A DNA stretch of 64,000 bases from Plantago major (GCA_026545765.1 JAIFAC010000427.1:40763-104762), one strand, 5' to 3'; shown: positions 36,260 through 48,989, numbered from the stretch's first letter. A program made the numbers and translations. Notes: generated by a model from the letters alone, not told the origin.

Positions 36260-37300
36260 TTATTTGAATTTTGCTCTATAACAATCGTAAAAGAACGCTT
36301 GGACAGCCCAGGCGAGCTTTGGCGCCTTCAAGTGATCGCTTGGGACACGAGGGTGATCGCCCACCCTTCCTGGAGCGATTGTCTGTCCTCCTGTATGCGA
36401 TGAACTGGCGAGACAACTTTTGATGGCAGCGTCCAGGATCCTACACGGTCGCTTGCCATCCTTGAGCTCCACAAAACAAGTTCTTATCCTCCTTGTACTC
36501 GTTGGACCTCCCTTGGTTGTTTTGTCGAGTCCTTGGAGCTTGCTTACTCTGGTAAAATGCATAGAAATGCACCGTTTCGGTCCCGTTTCTTCACGGAAGC
36601 ATATAAAACCTAGATACAAGGTGTGGAAACACGAAAACACAAGAAACTATACAAAAATATAAACATAACACAACTAAATGTTAGTAAAAATATGGTAAAA
36701 AGAACTAGATGAGGTGTCCTAAAAATGCCTCATCAAACTCCCCAAACCGAACGTTTGCTCGTCCTCAATCAAACAAACAACCTACAAAAGAAACTAGACT
36801 CTAAACCACAAAGGCACAAAAAAACGAAAGAGAGTCCAACTTACAAGCTACCGCATCTACAATTGTAGGAAGCAAACTCAAGAGATGCAAAGATTTTGGA
36901 CTTCTTACCAACGTTGGTGGAAGATTAAGCAATAACTAGTTTGTTTTCAAAGTAAAAAAGGACTTAAGTCTCTAATTCGGTAGTCTCTCATAAGTAATTG
37001 AATAGAAACTCTCACTCTTCTAGACAAGTCCAGTATAGGGTATAAGCTCGAAAGTAAACTAGGAAGATGGCTTTTATACAAGTTGCCAAGAATTTGTTAT
37101 GCTTATGTATTGTTTTCAATGAGTGAAAAAGACTTGACTGTGACTAATAGTAGAGAAATGGACAACTGACTACTGCTCTTTTTATTTTATTTTATTTTGT
37201 ATACTTTTTTTTTTTTTTGGAGTTATTAGGGGTCCCTGTGAAGGCGTGACAAAATCACCGGTGTGTGAACCGCGTATGTTCATACATACATATCATTTTT
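36260..37300 (-). repeat. Degenerate retrotransposon fragment, probably Athila/Ogre-like
   Basis: The stretch around 36720-36770 (CCTCATCAAACTCCCC, TTTGCTCGTCCTCAATC) resembles sequence common near Athila/Tat LTRs in antisense. No open gene and no LTR pair. Assignment weak. Confidence 0.3.
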
Positions 37301-37439
37301 ATTCAAAATTGATCTTATCAGTTTTATTTTATTAGTTATTTTAATTTTATTGGTTTGATTTTATCAATTTGTATTTTCTGACATCATGTAAATGTTCTTA
37401 AGATATAGTAACATATTGGAACAAGAATTCGACTTTAAA

Positions 37440-37679
37440 AATAGAAACACAACAATAAGGAAAAAATAAATTCAAACTTTGACTACTAATGAATTTTGTG
37501 ATACAAACAAGAGTTTGAAATATTAATGACCAAAGACTAGTCAAAACATTTCAACATTCCTATTTTCACGACAATTATCCATATATCTAGTTTATGAGCA
37601 CCAAAAACTTACATTGGACTACATGTTTCATGAAAACAATAATGATAAGCATATAGGTACCTTCACAAAATCAGTCAAT
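37440..37679 (+). promoter_or_regulatory. 5' flank of GH17 copy 1, duplicated in copy 2
   Basis: It shares AATTCAAACTTTGACT, GTCAAAACATTTC, TATTTTCA and ACTTACATT blocks with 44960-45275, so the duplication included the promoter. Confidence 0.6.
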
Positions 37680-38272
37680 ATGAAGATAATAATGATTGTT
37701 AAAATCTTAGTCATTTCTCATATATATCTTTCAGCTAGTTTGGTTGACGCAGTTATTGGTGTGAATTGGGAAGGAATGCAATAGCGAATTTGGCACCATC
37801 TGTGGTCATCGATTTGTTTTTGCAGAATGGAATCCAAGAAGTAAAGGTGTTCAGTAGTGATTTAAAAGCTATAAGAGCATTTAAAGGTACTAATATCAGT
37901 GTCACAGTCACAATTGCTAACCCAAATGCCGTAGTTAACAAGGTGGTCGCAAGAGAATGGCTCAGAAATACCATTGAGCCTTTTCCTGATGTTAACTTTC
38001 AGTAAGTCATTCATCAGTACTTTGGAGTTACCGAATCATTCTCGTGTCTCAATTGAAGTTGATATGATGTTAATTTGCGTTCTTATAAACCATGAATTGA
38101 TTTCAGAAATTTAGATCTGGTTACATGGACGAAATTGAATTTTTCGAAGCATCAAAGGATCTTGTTTTGAAAGTTTTAATGGGCATAGTTGTGAAAATTA
38201 TTTAATATATTGTGTAAAACATTAAACATTTTATTTGAAACATCAACTATTTCTTAAAAATACCTAATTGAT

Positions 38273-38947
38273 ATGGACGTAAAAGAAATCGCCAAATAAT
38301 TAGGCTTTCTACATAAGAAGCTTGAGAAAGCGCTTAGCCCGATCGGAGATGTTGAGTCCGCCACCCGGAAGAAAAGTCCGACACCAATCTGAGTTCTAGA
38401 ACATCCTAAAAACTACCCAAAAGACCGGCATTAAGGTCTTAGGACTTTGGTCACTACAAAGGTCCGCTGCGAAAGTCCGCCATTACTAACGTGAGATAAG
38501 CAGCCACCTACCTCCGAGACCACGTGGCGTGCTATCATGCCAAACAAGATCCAGAATTGACATTTTGTCCCCCAAGCTTCCTCTATAAATAGCCGCATTT
38601 ACTACTCATTAAGATGCACTTCCACTCAAAAATCTACTCTCTAACTTTGGTCCGAGATAACTCGATTAACCCGTCACCCAAGTTGAGTCTTAGTTAGGAT
38701 GCCTAAAGCGGCCAAAAGTCTAACCCTTCCTTTTGTTTCGGAGAAGTCAGGAATCAAACTTTCTAGCCCTTACAGAGCGGACCATCATTGAAGCGAACTA
38801 AGAAGTGCCTTGTCGGGTTCATAGCACTCGGACCAAGTGAGCGGACTCTAGATCTAGCTCAAGGACCTAGGTTGCTCTTGCGGACCCCAACTCTTGCCGG
38901 ACCCCAACCTTGCCGGACCTGAGAACTAAAACGATCCCAACCACACG
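38273..38947. mobile_element. Solo LTR-like insertion in the intron of GH17 copy 1
   Basis: It is GC-richer than the intron around it. A promoter-like CTCTATAAATAGCC lies near 38581 and many TCCGNN-type CGGACC repeats are present. AATTGAT lies on both sides (38266-38272 and 38948-38954), as a target duplication would. The intron of copy 2 lacks it. Limits approximate. Confidence 0.5.
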
Positions 38948-38954
38948 AATTGAT

Positions 38955-40340
38955 TATAAATGTTTAATGTTTCACAATCACTAGCTAAAACATTAAACAA
39001 TCTATCCTAAAACATTAAACATTTCTACTCAACATTAGACATTATTGAAAATAGTTTATTCATATACGTTTAATGTTTCATGTTATATTCAAGACTTTAA
39101 AAGGAAATTATGAACCTAAAACCCTTAAACATGAAAACACCATCTGGATAAACCTTAGTTAGATCCGAAATAGAAAATTAATCACACATATCAACCTAGC
39201 TAGACAGTCGAACCAACAAACAATTTTTCTTTTTAAAAGGGTTTTTTAGTTCAAAAGATATTGGACTTTTGTATTATTTTTTTCGACAAAGGAGTCTAGC
39301 CTTATTTGGTATAGTCTAAAAATTAAGTTAAGGAATATTTTAGTTGATTAATAGTAACTTAGTTCAAGGTCAGTTATACAAAATGATGTTCGGAGACAAC
39401 TAAAATTTAATTTTATAGGGTTATTATATTCAGTGTATATATAAGAAAGAAGTGATATGTTTGCTTTTTGAACGTTATTTGATTGGTTTTAATGGTGTTT
39501 AATTGGTTTAAGGTTGCTAATTTAATTGGAAAAGAAAAAATGAAGAAATTAAAGAGTAGAAATAATTATTAAGTAAAGAAAAGCTTGAGTTAGACAAATT
39601 ACTTTACAAACTTAGTGCCAAGAGCATTAATAACATTTAGCTCAATTTTTGTTTCTTTACGTATTCATAAACAATTACTTGAGAAGTCTGCCCCCTTTCC
39701 AAAAAACTTGTTATATTTTGCCATTTTAGTGTTCTTGTGCAATTGTTAGATTTTAATACATTCATATTCAAAAACATATATATTTATTCAGTCTTTATCT
39801 AAAATCAACCCCACTTTCACCCTATATTCATTCATCATAACAACCTCTACCCGACTTGTACATTATCTCAATATTATACTAAACTATCTATTTTAGGTGA
39901 TAAAAAGTAAATGTGACAACTAATTTGCGACGAATACAATACATTATGGGTGGATTGATGAAAGTACCTTTAGCGGCACATGTGAGTAAGGATGACAATG
40001 TGGCCCATCCATAGTTCTAACTATAACCGTGCAAGAGATAAATATCCATAGCACTAACCAATTGAGCTACATCTAACAATATCATCAATAATTATGCATA
40101 ATAAATAAAATGTATCACCAATGCAAAAATTAAAAGCACCGATGTACGGCGGGCGATATCACATGATATGCTTCAAGCCGTGCAGGACTTTAAAATAAGT
40201 GAGCCTAGATAAGGCCTCGAAGCCGGTTTGGCCCATTACCCTCCCAACATATGAGACTCCGATGTTGTTTAAGAACTTTGTATGTATGTATATATCATCT
40301 TATTTGTAACAATCATAATTTATTATTGATGATTTTCCAG
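38955..40340. other. Remainder of GH17 copy 1 intron
   Basis: AT-rich, with several direct and inverted AAACATTAAACAT motifs around 38980-39080. Further repeat-like sequence near 40020-40290. No gene. Confidence 0.45.
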
Positions 40341-41413
40341 GTATGTGAGTGTCGGAAACAATGCATTTAGTCTGGCACGAAAAAATAACATCAGTTTCAC
40401 GAGTATCGTGAATCGGGTGAAATTCTACAAGATGTTCTTGATGAGATTGGTTATGGAAACAAAATAAAGGTTATCATTACACATTCTTTGAGAGGAGTTC
40501 TTAATAAAACCAATGTTCTTCCCTCGAAATCAGAATTCCTGCCAGATGTGCAACAAGCAATGTTGGAGATGCTCGATATAATGACAAAGAATGGTGCTCC
40601 ATTTTTTATCGAGTTTCAACCTTTTGAACAAGTTAGCAGATTAGGGCTAGATATTGAATTTGCATTTTCAGATGAAAAATCTAAGATCATGGTCAAAGAC
40701 ATAAATGGGGTCGATATACTAATTTGTTTGATCTAGTATATGATTCTTTTGTTTGGGCTCTGAAAAACACGGTTATCACGGACACGAAAATAATCGTTTG
40801 CCAAATTGGTTGGCCCAGCGGCTATCAAAGCGAGATGTAAAACATGGCGCTTTTGGAAAACCTTGTTACCTAGAGTGGCTAGCAATAGGGAACACCTATC
40901 GTCCGGGTGAACAATTGATATCAATGTCCATCGTTGGTGATGAAAATAACAATCCCAGCGTTCATGTCATATGCTCGACATGGGGCATTTATAGAATGAC
41001 GGACAACCCAGTACAAGATCGATCTAACCGGACAAGGGCGTGATATATTTCCCACCTGCTCGAGGATATATCTTATGCAAGAAGATGGTGTGTTTTCAGC
41101 GGGACATGAAAACCACAAATGGTCGAGATCAATTGAATTGGCTTGCATAACCCTTGCACTTGTTTGTCACTGGTGGTTCATGTGGCATGCTCAACTATGA
41201 ACGAATGTCTCTTAAGCTTTTAGCGCCTACTTCCAATCGAGTTTCCAAGATGATGAGACATGTGATTTCAAGGGGTTAGGGAGATTGGTAGTTGAGAACC
41301 CTAGTATAGGTGGATGTATATATTCCGTGGAGGTTGTAAGAGGTACCACACAATCCCTCAAACCGATAAGGAAACCCAAACTAGGGTACTCATTCATCAA
41401 ACTCGGAAAATAA

Positions 41414-41759
41414 GAAGGCTTGTGATATTGCCAATTTTTGTTTATGTATGGTACTATATCTCGAGAATATGTATTTAGATTGATATCGATTAAGTAAGTA
41501 ATTGTTTCATGTATTCTAGAGTGTCGATTGAATATGTAATTCTATCATGCATTCTATCTCGAGCGAATATGTAATAATTTCATGAATTCTATCTCATTCG
41601 ATATTTGCGAAATTATTTTATTTGTGTATTGTCCTGAGTTTACTAAATGTATGAACAAATAATTAGCCGAAATAAAATTAAAATTAATCGATATCCATTT
41701 GCTAAAGTTAACGCCATGATAATTATGTTACTAATGTATATTAAAAAATTAATTTATGA
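41414..41759. other. 3' flank of GH17 copy 1
   Basis: AT-rich with ATATGTAAT motifs. Nothing recognised. Confidence 0.35.
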
Positions 41760-42270
41760 AAATAAAAAGCATTGCTAAACCGTCGCTGATTTGAGATGGT
41801 TCAACAATGGACATAAAAACGAGTCGCCTTGTTTGCCAACTGGTATCCGAAAAGATCTGTCTTTATTTAAATGGCTAAGTTTAGCGGCAATGTTTTAAAT
41901 GTCGCCAATTTAGCGACTAACAAATACATCACTAATTCATCGACTATTTGGTGGAATTTTAAGAGTGTGCACTGGACTCACTATGGACAAATGCAAAGCT
42001 AAACACCAAAAATCCTTTGGTAAACGTTGACGACGGATCAACGACGATTTTAATAGCGTAAGCTAAATATTTGGTATGAAATTACAGCGTCCTTTGAATT
42101 TACAGCGAGCGAGTTGGAGCACAGGGGACGATTGATCAAACCAACGACGGTCTACATTGCCGTCGTTACTCCGTCCCCATACAGATACAAATTAATAGCA
42201 TTTTTTTAATTATATATATTTCTTATATATTATTTATAGCGACGACTTATCTAAGCCCATTTTCGTTGAC
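41760..42270. repeat. Array with CACTA-type subterminal motifs, no CACTA ends seen
   Basis: Motifs such as CCGTCGCTGATTT, TTTAGCGACTAA, AACGACGGATC and GCCGTCGTTACTCC recur in both orientations, as in the ends of CACTA 1 and 3. Without TGTAGTG or CACTA ends it is probably a truncated end of an element. Confidence 0.4.
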
Positions 42271-43060
42271 TGCGCTGCGAGCATCAACATTTTCTCTCTC
42301 TCTCCATGTGAAAATTAATTCATGTGTGAATAAAAGAAATGTAAAAAATAAATTAAATTTCAATTTCATATTAAATAAAAGTAAAAGTACAATATAAAAT
42401 GAAAAAAACCCACGTCATCTTCTTCCTCTCCTCCATCTTCTTCTTCTACATCTGCATTGGAGCTGCAATTTGCGGCTCAATGAACTAAACAACAGCTCGA
42501 ATTTCTGACTCCATTGGAGTGAAATTAACTCAAACTCCGATTTTGAGCTTTCAAAAGCTCCAAGTCGGAGCCTAGGGGCTGCGATTTGGAGCTCGATTGT
42601 GGGTGGTGGAGATGGGGATTCATGGCGGTGACGATGATGGAGTTTGGTTGATGTTTGCGTTGGAAATAGAAATTTAAGGACTTGTTTGAGATTTTTCAGA
42701 AAAGTTGTGGGTGAGCTTTGGAGGAATCAGATTTAGATTAGGGACTTAGTTTCCAATAAAATGAATTATCGGGGAATAAAGAAAAGGAAAAATAAAGAAC
42801 GAAATTAAGGAAAAGCAAAAATCAAAAAATGAGATGGCATTTCGGTTAATAATTCAAACTTCCCCCTTCCACCTCATCAAAGTGTCAGTCCAGCAGCTTC
42901 GTCAACTTTTGGAGCTGGATGTAATTCTCAAATTTGGCCTTCGTAAAAATTAGGTTTGTTGAGGGTGAAGTCCCCCAAACTCTAAGTAAGTTCTTCCTAA
43001 GTCGTCCAAGTCGAATCATTGCAAATCGTCCTAGGTCAAGGTCAAGCACTCCAAGGTCCA
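42271..43060. other. Intergenic region, no gene seen
   Basis: A TCTTCTTCC-rich stretch (42420-42455) and an AAAGGAAAA stretch (42780-42830). Possibly the leader of a transposon. No conserved frame. Confidence 0.3.
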
Positions 43061-43850
43061 AGCACTAATGGAAAAGACACCTTTAAGTAACTTTTGGGGG
43101 GTTTAGGACCGAAGACCCGGTTTGCGTACTGTCAAACCTGGTAAAGACTTTACTTGAGAGAGACTGAATATCTGCTCTGTATAGTGATTTGGATTAATTC
43201 GTAAAGATTTCTTGACCTACCATTAGCATGGGAATGTGTGCCATATATATAGAGATCTCCCAAAGAGGAAGGACTACGTTGGATGCGTGCCAAGTGTAAT
43301 GCTTGTATTGCACCAACAATGCTCTATTAGGCCATGGCCCGTTAAGAAGACTTAACCCATTTCCTTTTAGGCTTTGAGGATAGTTTAGTCATTCTCGAGA
43401 AAATTAGAGACTTCGTGAAGTCCATCTGGACCTTAAATGCGAGAGTGTAGGTCCAGTGCAGTCGGGTCACAATCTCATGCGAGATCAACTCCATAAACCA
43501 CAAGGCATAATGGTTGGGACCTTGATAGCCTCGGATCCTATTTTCTCTCTTGGTGCAGTTCACTTGGTTCCTTATGAGGTTAGAGATTTATGTCGGACCA
43601 TGGTCGTCGGACCCTCATGGTCTTGGACCATAGTTTGGGTCGGACCCTGTCTTTGGTCTAGTTCATCATTTTACTCGGGAGGATCGGACGTGGTGGCCTT
43701 AGGGTGGACCTTGAGGCCTTGGACCTTAGAGCGGCTTGAAGCATGTAGGATTCATTCCAAAGGCGTCTGTAATGATTGGACATATTTCCAGTATCAACAA
43801 GGTTTATCTTTAATTTAAGCTAATCCAGGAGTGAATATGAAAGGAGATCT
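43061..43850. repeat. GGACC-rich repeat, probably LTR-derived
   Basis: Repeated GGACC(T/A)T words (43590-43740) resemble the CGGACC words in the insert at 38273-38947, but no direct alignment was established. Frames across it are not conserved. Confidence 0.3.
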
Positions 43851-44959
43851 ATTTAAGGGTAGTATATGTAATTATTCCTAAAATTATTATATGAAATTCA
43901 TTCATATTAATGAGATACAAACCAAAACATATCTAAATACATGATGAATGTCGTTTCTTTGCAACATATCACATTCTCATAGCATCGTTTCATCGGTTGA
44001 AGCCTCATCGGATGCTCCGTTATCTTTCATGAGTTGAAATCTCTGCAAAGGCAAGGAGCGTTAATCGTCTGATACCATCACTCTTAGAACCATCCGCATA
44101 TGATCCATCTTGTTCCTTATTTGTGCGAGTCAACTTTTGGGCCCATCCCCTGGTACATCTTTTCCAAAGATGTATCGAGATACCACCACTCGAGCCACCT
44201 TCTCCACACATCATCGGAAACTCGGCTTCTTGCGTTCCATGGCAATCTGATACCAACTATTCATGATAAGTTTATACCTATTAAGTAATAAGACTAAGCA
44301 TAGTAATGCAATACCACCTTTTCCACACATCATCCGGAAACTTGTTGGCTTCTTGCATTCCTTGATAATCCGACAAGTAGAGGAACTAAGTAATTTCATG
44401 AAAATTACCATTATATAAAAATAAGGGCTGGATCATTGTGCACATGAGGCAATGGAGAAGTTTTGGTTGAATTAAGATACTATGGAACTTAAAAAGGAAA
44501 AATAAGAGTAGAGAGTTTTTGCAACAACCATTTCACTTTTTAGTATATTAATGAAATCGAAATAATAAAAAAACCTAATGGGAGGAAAGTATAAACCAAA
44601 TGGGACTGGATCATTAGTACTTTTAGAATAAAATTTTGAATTTCAAAATTATTTTTCCATCTTTTGTATTTGTTTTCAATTGAAAAGTATTTGAAAATTT
44701 TAGTTGCAGACGAAAGAAACAAGAAGTTTAGAAGGTTTGCTTTTGAGAATTTGATTTTGTCTAGGGACTTGAGTTGTAAATAATTTGTTTGGCCAAATGT
44801 AAAAGATGACATTTGAAGAGGCGTAAAATGCCTTCTCCAAGTTTTAATTTGCTAAAAGTTAAATTCGTAGACTTGATTTTTATCGAATTAGACTTCCATG
44901 TTATTGTTATCTAATAGTTATACCTATTTATAATAAGCAAATCTAAGAGGAATATTGGA
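43851..44959. other. Intergenic region with a short duplicated block
   Basis: A short block with CCACACATCATC(C)GGAAAC and GGCTTCTTGC occurs twice (about 44206-44232 and 44325-44359). No gene recognised. Confidence 0.35.
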
Positions 44960-45275
44960 TATATAATTCACCCTAAAACAATGCAAATAAAAAATTCAAA
45001 CTTTGACTGAAATAAGCATTTATGAATTTTGTGAGACATACAGAAGTTTGGAAGGAAAAAAAGGCACCGTTGAACATGAAAGAAGTAGTATGACCGAAGA
45101 GAAGTCAAAACATTTCATGTTTTCTATTTTCATGATAAATATCCATCTCAAGTTTCTGACCACCAAATACTTACATTCTACTACTTGTTTCCACAAAACA
45201 ATACGGATCAAATTCCTTCTTCATGTAATAACCATAAATAGATGCAGTTCACGGTACCTTCTGAATTAGGATAAT

Positions 45276-47100
45276 ATGAAGAAAATGGTGATGGTAAAAA
45301 TCTTGGTTGTTGCTTATATCTATCTTTCAACTAGTTTGGTCGATGCGATAATTGGTGTGAATTGGGAAGGAATACAATCATAAATTTGGTTCCATCCGTA
45401 GTAAATCGATTTGTTATTCTGAGCAGGGTCGAAGTAAAAGTGTTAAATGATCGAATGTCATAAAGGCATTCACGGGTACTAATATCGGTGTCCACAGTCA
45501 CCATTCGAATCAATCGGTAGCTAACAAAGTAATCAAGAGAATGGTTCAAAGGACCATGGAGCCTTTTCCTAATATAAATTTTAGAGTCGCCATTCATCAC
45601 TTATGTAACTTAGAACCCATCTTCATGTATATATGGTGGTAACTTCATATGCGCTTTTGTGTAAGTGCTATTGTTTTAAGATGTTTGTCTCGGATCGAAG
45701 AAGCTTGGTGTGATATGTCATAAAAACATTGAATATATAGTTATCAAAACATCGTGTACATTTCCCATGAACTTGCCAGAGTATTTTACATGCGTGCATG
45801 GATGATAAATTCAAGACCATTATTTTGAAATAATTTTAAAATTATGAAGTTATCTAAATATATGTCGGGTGAATGTTAATGTTATGACTAAAGTAAAAGA
45901 ATCAATTTTTTTAGTAATAATAATATATGTTCGTAATTTTCATAATTATTAGAAAAAGCGGGTTTAGGGCATGTGCATGCATAAATAGATCATCTTATGT
46001 GTAACAAGCAAAATTTTGTTTTATTATTGATTTTGCGGTATGTGAGTGTCGGAAATAATGCATTTAGTCTATGCGACAAAATAACATTAGTTTCACAACT
46101 ATTGTGAATAGGTAAGAATCTTACAAGATGTTCTTGATGAGCTTGGTTATGGAAATAAAACAAAGCGGTCATCACACATTCTTTAAAAGGAGTTCTATGA
46201 ACGATGTTCTTCCCTGTATCAGAATTCCTTCGGATGTCTGACAAGCAATGTTGGAGATGCCGATATAATGCAGGAGTGATGCTCCATTTTTTTGAGTTTC
46301 TCCTTTTGAACATGTCAATGATTAGGGCTAGAATATGATTTTGCATTCTCGGACAATAAATCAAAGCATAAATTGGGAGGCGTAAATGGGATCGATATAC
46401 TAATTTGTTCGACCTGGTCTACGATTCTTTTGATTGGGCTCTGAAAAAACTTGGCTATGCAAACACGAAAATAATTGTTTGCCAGATTGGTTGGCCTACT
46501 GACGGCTATCCAGGTGCTAATACAGAATCTGCCGAGCGCTTTTGGAAAGCCTTACTACCTAAAGTGGTTAGCAATGGGGAACACTATGCGGCCGGTGAAC
46601 GATTGATATCAATGTACATTCCTTGGTGATGAAAATAACAATCCTCAAGTATTCGGGTCATTTGCTCGACATTGGGGCATTTATAGGGCCAATGGACAAC
46701 CTAAGTACAAGATCGATCTAACTGGACAAGGGCGTGATATTTTTCCCACCGCTACTCGAGGGATTAATCTCATGCCGGCAAGGTGGTGTGTTTTCAACGA
46801 GGACATGAGAAATCCACAAATGGTGATGATCAATTTGAATTGGCTTGCACATATCAGTTGCACTTGCTTATCACGGGTGGTTCATGTATGCTCAACTATG
46901 AACAAAATGTCTCTTATGCATTTAATGCCTACTTCGATCGAGTTTTCAAGAAGAGGAGGCATGCGATTTTAAGGGTTAGGAAAATTGGTGGTTGAAAACC
47001 CTAGTATCGTGGATGTATATTTAACGTGGAGGTTGTAAGAGAGTACCTCTGACCACTAAAAGAATAATGAAACTTAACAACTAGGGTAACCATTCATCAA
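45276..47100 (+). pseudogene. GH17/X8 glucanase-like, copy 2; catalytic Glu residues absent, heavily broken
   Basis: Tandem duplicate of copy 1. Exon 1 starts MKKMVMVKILVVAYIYLS and runs into VIGVNW-type sequence (IIGVNW), then the same one-base loss after TTGGG as copy 1. The acceptor before exon 2 is TTGCG at about 46036-46040 instead of CCAG. Exon 2 shows VSVGNNAFS, KKLGYANTKIIVCQIGWPT, DGYPGANTESAERFW, ARHWGIYRANGQPKYKIDL, GQGRDIFPTATRGINLM and the X8 domain WCVFNEDMRNPQMV, GGSCML, VSYAFNAYFDRVF, DFKGLGKL, in changing frames. Glu is replaced by Asn (GNN) and Gln (CQIGWP) as in copy 1. It has many more shifts than copy 1. The region 44960-45275 upstream also matches copy 1. Confidence 0.86.
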
Positions 47101-48985
47101 ATTCAGGACATTATGAAGGCTAGTGATGTTACCTGTAGAAAAAATTTTCCTAGTGAGTTTTGCCGATCAATGTTATTATGACTCAAGTTATCAAGTGTTG
47201 AAGTTAATGACTTAATGTCCATCGGTGAACATTGACCCGAGAAGGTTCTTTTCTTCCCTTTATCGGAACATTTGATGCTTTGATTTGTGTGAATATGTAT
47301 ATATAAATTGTATCGATCTTGTACAATTGAATACATTAGAAAAAAATAAAAAAAGCATCACTTTCCTTGTGCTTATTCCTTAAATTCTTTGCTTTTCACG
47401 TGCTTTACTATTATAAGTCGTTATTAGCATGAGGTGCTTTAAAGCGATTTCAAACCCTCGGTTCCTAAAATTGGTTTCGATCTTTGTTTCCTTTCCTTTT
47501 ATTCATTTTAAACTTAATTTGGTTTGAGGCAAAACAGGGGAAAGTAAAAGGAATAGGGAAAAATAAGATTTTTCCAGAAAAATGTCTTAGAGAAAAATAA
47601 ATTTCATTATTTTGTGGAGTTAGATATATATGATAAAGATTTTCAAAAATTGTTCAGAATTTTCTACTTGAATACCAAATGGTGGAAAACACTATTTTCC
47701 CTATTCTTTTCTTTTCCTCCATTACCCCGAACAAATGAAGTAAGTAATATAGAAAAGACTTCAAGAACAACGAAAAGAAATATACAATCTAGTATAATTA
47801 TTTCTTTCTCAGATTGTATTTTTTAAAATTTTATGTGATTAGTAAAACACGAATTGACGATTCAAATCCCATGATTGTTTCAAAGTAAGGGGAAATAGTT
47901 AATATAAAGTCTTATAAAAGTCCTAATACATTTGGAGTCTTGAGAGACCCTACTTTATATATAAATTGTCCATTTTATACGCCCATTTACATTTTCATGG
48001 GTCTAATACCGGGTTCGAGTCTTAGCGAATCAATATAAATGGTTGTTTTCACTACATTTCCTTATTTCTTTCATTCAACGGACTCTTCTTCTCATTCTTC
48101 CGTCTTTTCTTCCAGATTTTCTCTCAATCCAATGATCGATCTCGGCGGTTTAGTCTTCAGTTATTCTGCGATCAATTGCCTCGAGCTTCGACTCTTCTCT
48201 GATCGAAACCCAATTGGAAAAGGAGATTAAAACCTAATTTCTCTCGAGTTTATATCGGATTTAGTGAAATTAACTCCGAAAGTTGTAGATCATTCGGGTT
48301 TTCACGGTATTTGTTAATGGCAGATCAATGTTTTGGGTGAAATACGGGAGAAACTAGGGAAAGTTCAAATCGAAATCGATTTAAATTCGTTTCAATAAGC
48401 AATCTCTTGATCGAAACGGAGATCGAGCCGAGGAGTTCTGAGATTGGAGATCGACGGAGTTTTCAAGCTCATCGATTCGGTGCTTGATGTGCACTTAAGA
48501 ATTTGAAAGCGTTGTAGTACTTGTAATTCTCAAATCTGATCAAGATTAAATTTATTTTATTATCGTAAGCTCCACAAACACACAATGATAGCGGTAAGTT
48601 AACTTTCGAGATGTCGTTCTCCAGGACACTTGTAAGGAACAAGCAAATTTAATATTGAATATAGAAATCAATTTGTTCATAAGTAGACATAATAAATTAC
48701 CAAATAAAACCTAATCTTGGTGATGAAATGGGTGATGATGATGGTGTAAAGGACCCCAAAGCCTCCCTCGTACTATGCTACTCCCAACTTCTAGTTAATA
48801 TCTACTTGATTACCTCTAACTTGTGATGAGGTATAATACTAAATATCATGCGCGATCGATACAGTACCCTACTCATTTGATGAAACTCTTTGTGTCCACT
48901 GCAGTTAGAACATCACCTACCTGAAGGATGTATAAAGTTGTATAACCATGGTTTATGTCTAGAACTATTCATTAATATAATTAAT
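47101..48985. other. Intergenic region with a leader-like stretch
   Basis: 48040-48550 (TCTTCTTCTCATTCTTCC, CCAGATTTTCTCTC, CTCGGCGG) looks like a gene 5' UTR and first intron, but no conserved protein follows. The rest is AT-rich. Confidence 0.35.
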
Positions 48986-48989
48986 ATAA

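Larger units (their letters stand above)
37680..41413 (+). pseudogene. GH17 glucan endo-1,3-beta-glucosidase-like with X8 domain, copy 1; catalytic Glu residues absent
   Basis: Family enzymes cut beta-1,3-glucan in the cell wall. Exon 1 (37680-38001): signal peptide from MKIIMIVKILV, then VIGVNWG, a one-base frame loss at 37768-37770, then NAIANLAPSVVIDLF and FKGTNISVTVTIANPN. Intron 38002-40340. Exon 2 from 40341 reads QYVSVGNNAFSLARKN, then shifts near 40420 to DVLDEIGYGNK, and later reads KIIVCQIGWPS, DENNNP, a WGIY block and a degraded X8 domain, ending DFKGLGRLVVENP to the TAA at 41411-41413. The proton-donor motif GNE is GNN and the nucleophile motif (usual E before x-GWP) is Gln. Several shifts follow. 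It resembles glucosidase 5/6-like genes in layout. Non-catalytic, and likely a pseudogene if the frame losses are real. Confidence 0.88.

Noticed and set aside
36260..36640. Minus ORF of 126 residues
   Set aside because: Lies in repeat-like DNA with no recognisable domain, and the composition does not suggest a protein.
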